The position numbers and the translations under genes were made by a program. Positions 63,401-64,000 of a DNA stretch of 64,000 nucleotides are shown here, one piece after another. This DNA comes from Pseudoalteromonas luteoviolacea (GTDB lineage Bacteria > Pseudomonadota > Gammaproteobacteria > Enterobacterales > Alteromonadaceae): contig NZ_JWIC01000003.1 of assembly GCF_000814765.1 (NCBI RefSeq), forward strand, positions 379,501 to 443,500, written 5' to 3'. Below the pieces are notes generated by a model that saw nothing but the letters and a program-made list of their open reading frames with translations, was not told where the DNA came from and searched no databases. The stretch's first letter is position 1. Each line of letters starts with the position of its first letter.

Positions 63401-64000
63401 CACTTGCACTTGTCCTGAGGCACAGACTTGTTGTTCGCCTTCGTGCTTTTGCCACACTTCAAATTGCATTGCACTATCTGACTGCCAAAGGGATACATAA
63501 ACAGTGTTTTGCTCAGTGGATGTCCCTTGTTCAATGCTTATAGGGCGTAGCCATTTGACGTTTTCGATTTGAATGGCATGGGACGCATCTAAATTGTGGG
63601 ATAATGCGATGGCTGCACGGGCCATTTCTAACGTGCAAACCCCTGGTAATAGGCGCTCGCCATTGATTTGGTGGTCAGCCAAAAAGAATTCGTCGCCAGT
63701 AAAAGTCGAGCTAAATAGCAATTCATCAAAAGCAGGTAGTGCTTTATGCAGGAGTGGATGTAAAACCTCGGTTGTTGGCGCATCTTTTTTTGAGGTTATC
63801 CAGTATGGCTTTGGATTAAACGGGTAACCGGGCAGGGCAAGTCGCTGTGGTTTAGCATCAGGATAAAGTGCTGACCAATCAACAGTCGCACCTGATAGCC
63901 ATTGGCTTAGTGCATCTGAGGCGTTTTGATTATCTGCTGTTATACAGGTACTCGCGTTGTCTTTATCTGCTTTACCTTGCTGCCAAGCGCCGTTTTTACC
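45470..64000 (-). CDS. Hybrid trans-AT polyketide synthase/nonribosomal peptide synthetase, 5'-truncated by window edge
   Basis: The frame is open without a stop from 64000 to the stop at 45470, giving 6176 visible residues; the start lies beyond the window. The first visible residues (DWSALYP..PQRLALPGYPFNPKPYW) are the post-KS linker of an upstream module. Domain order is DH-KR-cMT-ACP, KS-KR-ACP, C-A-PCP, KS-KR-ACP, KS-KR-ACP and a terminal thioester reductase. No acyltransferase domain is present in any module, so malonyl units must come from a separate AT (trans-AT type), not seen here. All three KS domains have intact Cys-His-His. The chain includes one threonine and an alpha-methyl group and should be released by NAD(P)H reduction. 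Product not recognised. Confidence 0.95.
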   Translation of the reverse strand, partial: GKNGAWQQGKADKDNASTCITADNQNASDALSQWLSGATVDWSALYPDAKPQRLALPGYPFNPKPYWITSKKDAPTTEVLHPLLHKALPAFDELLFSSTFTGDEFFLADHQINGERLLPGVCTLEMARAAIALSHNLDASHAIQIENVKWLRPISIEQGTSTEQNTVYVSLWQSDSAMQFEVWQKHEGEQQVCASGQVQVSQHSAPVTLFELTTESDQLLTPSDAYATFKNMGIDYGTRFQGLQQLSKQGTTATAKVAVPSSCSQGFGLSPALVDAALQSLIIFADQSHAALPFATEQVCFYNAQQLSAAQHTEVWVKATQTSTDTDNTQKFDLDICDLDGNLLMGIKGFSTRKVSLDAVKPSTQDLLTLTPCWQAVTPDFATSPEPHAAYFGPQALKPDWLTESNDTNQLVWLAQDEYAQPLALFQQLKRMLADGFDGKPLSITLVTKQTQAVFGQNEQVNCEGAGLIGLLQSVAQEYPSWTVRIIDAEQLDSIPSEFTLLPAGLYAHRTGQYFSFELAQHTYLDATANKASLQKQGTYLVQGGAGGLGQVWSEWMIKHHDAQIIWLGRRELNADIQSDIDRLAKLGKAPVYIQCDASDKDAMESAYQDITRQFGSLNGVVHSILHLEDQTLTNMGEAQFNRSYHAKQQTGEVALEVFSQADLDFFLFFSSMQSFSPAAGQSNYAAGCVYLDSLARTYQHKCPVKIINWGYWGSVGVVQDEYYQKKMTAMGIGSIEAEQGMQALANLMGSNLTQAGVLKITQAALTDTFKLRSFSAQGAQHALAKQNSKYQAPKQDSKAQVDLHQLCAALHQAGWQHPAQREQALAILPEYFRKWWTETERYLEAHQLMQNGVIQPVEATHTSTPSENLLDNCLANLPAILNGEIKATDALFPNASMALVEAVYQNNPVADYANAVLIEQLQTYLATANLESIRVLEIGAGTGGTTRSVLPALKPWQVEEYAYTDLSKAFFNHAKAQYQTDYPFVDTKYLDISKPLAGQNIDIGSYDVVIATNVLHATADIKNTLQNAKACLKQGGVLLINEVVHTSLFTHLTFGLLEGWWLSQDTHLRLAGSPMLSIENWQQALYETGFENAFAAGDASTPQQVFCAQSDGFSLQAKTPTHTKNKDKRDNPKATQSMSSTSIQQPQHNTDPSVLTEFVHNALFDIASAALDMAPNELDADESFADYGVDSILAIQMLDEINAKFNVNLPATLLFDYPSIDTLSAYIIAEHKEQVVAVMPAQSDSNASEQAVEAQPSPDSTHNLRKHSSHSKVVQAEQENLTTQAPTHRGKIAIVGMSGQFGDADNLEEFWSMLAEKHTSVKAQTRWDLSRLTDNQQSWSKYASLLNDISLFDAPFFSITPQEAMYMDPQQRLFLQEAYKALEDANMITKVAGQNVGVYLGCAQSDYAGLAEEDAPAQVFWGNAGSVIPARVSYFLNLKGPALAIDTACSSSLVALHSACQALNNNEISSALVGGVATLCTPKFSIHAGKAGMLSPDGTCYTFDDRANGFVPGEGAGVLVLKKLEDAERDGDHIYGVILGSATNQDGTTSGITAPSSLSQEQLHRDIYARFDIAPDSIQMIEAHGTGTKLGDPIEFQALTRAFRAHTDSNEFCALGSVKTNIGHCLTAAGIAGVIKALLAMKHRTIPASLHYEQGNSHINWHNTPFFVNQEAIAWQSDNGQKRRAAVSSFSFSGTNAHVVLEEYLPQPIQQQNTVSLPVIITLSAKSKESLNDKAHALKSWLTRKNVQDSALTSLAFTLQSAREEMDYRMAFTASTIADVQDGLTQFINKARGHYKQGEVKQGKEILSALDSSDFMRWIEQGDLNKLLALWVVGADIDWPLLYAQQTPALLRLPTYPFAKTSFWLPEKSTHKSAEKCEPSAALNFNSPSANEQNTQAFEPVPHTPTAQSSTAPSALLHYTANWADKPLTSTEPATYHRQVVLLGDDLPEIYSVSSTRLSCTATETQAQLETYTNGLIGYFKQLELQQGTITKKTPSKLLVQVVVKDQTSLLSALNGVLKTAAIEYSNIETQLIAVDDTNNFEHLVEDEAKKQDACIRYQQGQRQVLSFDLQAYQQVDTTTLPWKEDGVYVITGGLGQLGQTFAKEIIQHTQQAHIVFVGRRAHSDAIQSHLDALGGEHSRLSYVSLDIANHDDVNALFASLKAKHGGITGIIHSAGVIKDQLISNKTPQEVAQVFAPKVAGLIALDEASKTCDLDFFVCFSSIAGVFGNMGQADYACANAFMDRFMAARQTQVSQGMRSGLSLSINWPLWSEGGMQVDSLTTSILQSQGIEVMPNEAGIDAFYRIFTLHNIPTQHCFLYGDASKLTQLWHRPSTTTERINTGSIEGGKSHAQIRDHVKSIITDITRIDVQDLDDEVDFKDMGFDSIMLMSVVQRLESDTFLNIETLPPALLFEISTINELCDYLAAHQLPTQVDEPLAQSTPASANLHGPMPLSKAQQGLWLLHKQNPQLSTYHVPMVFEVNDLNVDCMQAALNWLSQKHPILSVQLAEVEGLPQQKITGLTPTLVQNHTPVSSKSALIDLIQADIKLPFAMTQSHSAHSPLLWRATHWQINGQLDVMVLVFHHLIIDGVSATLLLEQLWQTYHALVANEPLEQAQPDTGFFTYLEWEKQMLNSEQSTQLTHYWQTQLQGVESELVLAGKQEKQHANKQAKRLELAMNSNQVQRIHQFCSRNKINPAAFFLSAFQTLLSAKTQRGDFTLGVPVLHRPTSDMANSLGLFVNQLPLRASVNQSHSFSQLALQNQHQLGELIKHSGYPFAEIVRATGAKRAMHSHPIFQIGFAYHNFLKPDWVESNQDLVNAIWPECVQEPELDLSLEVTPLSHSFKVAFKFDETVYPSAIIDALAKDYATLIDDVMFAGEQALGSLPVFINVQTQPAAQPTLVDLFEAQAATHPERIAVCFGMQSINYRQLNDKANQFANTLLNHPEFKQGTENLIALCAKPSIELIVAILGILKSGAAYVPLDPNSPAARIQHILEDAKPSMLVLGTEMQHAGAYQHHQVINLQAALATTVQVANINHASASNLAYIIYTSGSTGKPKGVLVEHHNVCSLFNNTQSLFGFNEQDTWCLFHSYAFDFSVWEIWGALLHGGKLLIPDELTRKESVRFAKFVIDNQVTILNQTPSAFYPLMDSLLASPHNALRKVIFGGEALDVSKLAPWFEQAQPHAELVNMYGITETTVHVTEVTINASMAYDVQARSIIGRALPGYEVLLLDEQFKPVQAGQVGEIFVAGCGVTRGYHNQPALTDARFITHSAGKRLYRSGDLARFNESGLLEYMGRADDQVQIRGHRIELGEVQHALQSLSYITDAYVTSAQKQRGQVLVAYIIAPDAPSTAKIRTDLLSKLPEYMIPAYFVLVPHFPITSNGKIDKQALSKQLPFVPSHTAMLDTKSNASTLTATPKLTDQSALKAAVTQIWQQVLEVDHIASNVPFFEAGGDSLLANVLTAKFKSQLDVEFPLTQIFQSSTIDAMTDFIAQAQSTHTQAPAQEITSDAANSNSHNQDNSTQDIALIGLSCQYPDSQNHTEFWDNLVNEKDLLKRLSESTEQGDITWLDSWVEGQDQFDPEFFNISEKNAKTMSYSQRQLLLHAWKAIEDAGYCAENMPNTGVYVSSSGADNPDLNLQDKFKDGQFILNAQDYVASTINQPGTLPTTISYHLGFTGPSLFVHSNCSSSMSAISLACSALKAGEIDYAIVGAACLYPQRYTGYEYEKGLNFAGDARCKVFDEQADGMIGGSGVSVIVLKRADDAVNDADNIYSLIRGIKVNNDGKDKAGFFAPGTKGQMHVIEQTLKASDISPASISYVEAHGTGTALGDPIEFSSLQQVYQQYSGDKQFCGLGAVKSNLGHTDTLAGLTGLIKTSLALYHKKLPASLHYNNANPHVDLANSPFYVVDSTRDWHTPLLPRRAAVSSFGIGGTNAHAVLEEANDIEHHELESQLINTPAIIVLSAHTQAVLDKQVAQLHDYLAANNLTEQDLRRLAYTLQTGRTVMSIRTGFVVSSIAELKSKLAEYVPTATTKPTHSIDLERALKLLDHQEILAHWVETGFTNWDFIYQGAKLPKLSLPTYPFALKTIVLGDAQTVQVPKVGDDEQAKVTLKAPVWVKEAQTANQAHVTAAHAENHLVLCNCTASTQFSELPDTQIHTLHSEHFAIEQKIADYGFQLVELIKHLAKAKKQIILQLVIGDTASADTQANLYTCFHALLKTASLEHKTLQTQLSVLDTEVIDSEVAKMLRAEQSGFDAKFVRYTKGEREVLTYQAITPAEPKMPFKANGVYLITGGFGGIGQHFIKAISAQPFNKTIVVAGRKPQSHPEVQKQLVALSTSNTQLQYQSVDVSHKMNVLLMVRDILAKHGSLCGVIHAAGIVKDTLLSKKDKHSFSQVLAPKVSGVVALDEATQDLALDFFVCFSGLSGVNGALTQVDYATANAFLDSYMHYRTGLQQRGERQGMSASIDWPYWQDGGMKINPDFKDLLAQTGFTPMPTRTGIDAFYSALQHPQTLVEYTKTAQPANASSTPNAHQFDNIEALTAELKTGLSGIAADILGVDANELDPDTDLGDFGADSIAFITFINQVNAKYQLTLSPSVLFMHSTLNSILTHILDEHSDKLVGNNSDHTELQKTQVTEQKNEMDDRIAIIGISAQFPQANNIDAFWQNLANQTDCVTEFDWASENTDTRSQQPLPKDINWLGRLERNQRFDPLFFNIAPAESDRIKLQESLLMSHVWQCIEDAGYDPKSLAGTNTGLFIGCQAGYHEGLITSSAYAPNRMSYFLDLHGPSEGVDTTCSSSLVAIHKAVQAIQNGECDQAIVGGVNVIDSPSASIAMHNIGALSPTGRCRTFSADADGIVRGEGVGMIFIKKLSESERDKDHIYGTILGSAINHGGKSQGFTVPNAKAQTRLLDKAWQDAGVDPSTLSYIECHGTGTSLGDPVELDALKTAYKKISAATSNAQTCALGSVKSNIGHLEIAAGIAGVIKVLLQLKHQTLVPSLHVDELNPYLGLEHSPFKVQTEMTPWQSEQPRRAGVSSFGISGVNAHIVLEEYSKQPVVEATAADTESAIVLSATSQSALEAKVKAFNAYLEQQPTVPFESLVYTLQLGRTAHKYRTGWTVSSVAALKQKLSTELESNTLMIKKVPSTKAEAITDNDVLKLAHNPAALLRFWLEGHTINWSALYKTPVQKVSLPSTPFLNTKPPAAPWLLLENQWQAMPLSCPLDWQAQLQPLLANKKGLIVAKDKQSAEPLRAKLNGCDVDIVHFSELETFVFNQDTLPSFVYFIAEQAETKPANIKPLYEFIQAIAKFDKHAMQMFYALPNSQINSSYEDISALLRSYTMRNPAHVWSLIEFADNGSEWAEKLLQELVCPSLNNDVIQPNQVKYQDQSRFGLALHKAALPANNSALCANNFKQHGVYLIAGALGELGMALCEQLLTQFNATLILLGRRKEAQCIDSLNQLKISQQGQVHYLSADVACEQSLQEVQKYMDQHSLQLNGILHLGTAFKEDENNWADFEQAMQVKVQGSINLDKVFAHTDLDLFVMFSSMAVFGSLNHLSYSYGNGFQNAFAHARQQQVLAGERHGKSLAINWGYWHSDDPVKSIENGFAEKKGYQLITMPEAFSLMQHLLSNEVTNMGALLSASPDKIYQNISRIMSREVAPADTVTHLSDTKIEVVNSADIRGAVIQIVSNVIGISTDELDLECDLYEYGFDSISLLKTFQQLKEQLNIELQADAFKNMNTIAAFIEDIEKLYAVQQTDSQSEDSQQKPDFILDAGFTPTANTTGLTKAYEGDVKSVLLTGATGFLGSHILQQLMDETDATIYCIVRASSLNEAKQRIDKAAKSYQLSPDMSRIVPMLGDMEKPQLGLSDDDWQSLCEHVQHIVHTASYVNHIQPYFAFKKSVAGTNQLLQMATTKSLKMMHFVSSTTASTQVKNSHFSVNPIEDFIDVTDAELICSGYGQSKWVQEENIRQASECGVPYTIYRFAQISGSSQTGIGNTDDIFHRILKMMMRTTVQPSDVPYLLDIIPVDKAAAAIVLGMNDEQKRNTVFHVANKTPLPVTQFYDMAKNQGLHFEQGEKHAFIESCKHYIEHATEGNIQVIMDGLLTQRPGYDEYLFEAYLMPMAPYDKDNYLALVDQYQVGLDDWEALFNTYFKQWRADPHYQVIWQAAELPSH
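45473..50080 (-). other. Terminal module: KS-KR-ACP-thioester reductase
   Basis: KS about 48800-50080 with DTTCSSSLVA, ECHGTGT and KSNIGH. KR about 47070-48400 with GALGELG, FSSMAVFGSLNHLSYSYGN, one residue shorter than usual between Ser and Tyr. ACP about 46735-46985 with GFDSISLL. The reductase about 45473-46640 is an extended SDR: GATGFLG cofactor motif near 46580, VHTASYVNH, and YGQSK with the catalytic Tyr-Lys. It reduces the thioester to an aldehyde or alcohol instead of hydrolysing it. Confidence 0.88.
50130..53435 (-). other. Synthase module: KS-KR-ACP after threonine
   Basis: KS about 52165-53435 accepts a peptidyl chain; the active-site segment is HSNCSSSMSA instead of the usual D-T-A-C, with Cys codon 52940-52942, and EAHGTGT and KSNLGH intact. 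KR about 50490-51670 has GGFGGIG and the Tyr of QVDYATANAF, but the catalytic Ser position is Gly (FSGLSG, codon 50729-50731). ACP about 50130-50400 has GADSIAFI. If the KR is inactive a ketone remains next to the threonine residue. Confidence 0.85.
53515..56655 (-). other. Peptide synthetase module C-A(Thr)-PCP
   Basis: C domain about 55330-56655 with HHLIIDGVSA. Adenylation domain about 53850-55310: YTSGSTGKPKG, FDFSVWE, YGITETT, YRSGDLA and NGKIDK. Reading the ten pocket residues by alignment to the GrsA phenylalanine domain gives D-F-W-N-I-G-M-V-H-K, the threonine code. PCP about 53515-53735 with GGDSLLA (Ser codon 53633-53635). No epimerase or methyltransferase is present, so L-threonine is expected to be N-acylated by the upstream polyketide. 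Confidence 0.9.
56715..60140 (-). other. Synthase module: KS-KR-ACP
   Basis: KS about 58880-60140 with DTACSSSLVA (active Cys codon 59652-59654), EAHGTGT and KTNIGH. A linker ending LRLPTYPFAKTSFW replaces an AT domain. KR about 57070-58210 with GGLGQLG and FSSIAGVFGNMGQADYACANAF, all catalytic residues intact. ACP about 56715-56960 with Ser in GFDSIMLM (codon 56843-56845). It predicts a beta-hydroxy unit. Confidence 0.9.
60300..63785 (-). other. Synthase module: DH-KR-cMT-ACP
   Basis: DH about 62930-63785: it starts at HPLLH and has HQINGERLLP (HxxxGxxxxP) and DAALQ, so the catalytic His and Asp are present. KR about 61790-62890: GGAGGLG cofactor motif and SSMQSFSPAAGQSNYAAG with Ser and Tyr kept, but the Asn four residues after Tyr is Cys. 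C-methyltransferase about 60740-61480: VLEIGAGTGGTT binds S-adenosylmethionine. ACP about 60300-60540: phosphopantetheine Ser in GVDSILAIQ (codon 60426-60428). Predicted to give an alpha-methyl, probably alpha,beta-unsaturated unit. The KS of this module lies beyond the right edge. Confidence 0.88.

Overview
The window looks like chromosomal DNA of a marine gammaproteobacterium, most likely Pseudoalteromonas or a close relative. This is inferred from moderate GC with AT-rich intergenic DNA, the set of housekeeping genes (quinone-dependent D-lactate dehydrogenase, long FadE, M2 dicarboxypeptidase, HopJ-family and DUF2805 proteins, a SixA-like phosphatase) and the many secreted lipoproteins. No rRNA, tRNA, CRISPR array or insertion sequence was seen.

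Left part (about 0-32 kb): ordinary single genes and short operons. They encode a MATE exporter, a serine hydrolase, a secreted endonuclease/phosphatase-fold enzyme, Dld, two small lipoproteins, an ABC-2 exporter pair, an M2 peptidase, FadE, an RND efflux pump with its adaptor, an RTX-type calcium-binding repeat protein, and an overlapping pair made of a HEAT-repeat protein with a vitellogenin-like N-terminus plus a large lipoprotein. A big lipoprotein with a C-terminal RCC1-like region is split by a frameshift in a G7 tract.

Middle (about 32-38.6 kb): a low-GC, decaying accessory stretch. It holds a LysE-family pseudogene, a large tailspike-like beta-helix protein, a remnant of ornithine cyclodeaminase with an in-frame stop, a second frameshifted fragment of unknown family, a sphingomyelinase and an array of about fourteen 8-bp repeats.

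Right part (about 38.6-64 kb): biosynthetic DNA, nearly all on the minus strand. An operon reads RdgB/HAM1-like NTPase, cupin, SDR, stand-alone condensation-type enzyme, cytochrome P450 (43.3 to 38.65 kb). Beyond a small secreted peptide, a GNAT and an AlkD-like protein lies the 3' part of one giant gene that runs off the right edge. Its visible 6176 residues form a hybrid polyketide synthase/peptide synthetase without acyltransferase domains (trans-AT type): DH-KR-cMT-ACP | KS-KR-ACP | C-A-PCP | KS-KR-ACP | KS-KR-ACP-reductase. The adenylation domain reads DFWNIGMVHK, the classical threonine code, and the chain should leave reductively as an aldehyde or alcohol. The nearby operon could supply tailoring steps, but that link is inferred from position only. 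The product is not one I recognise.
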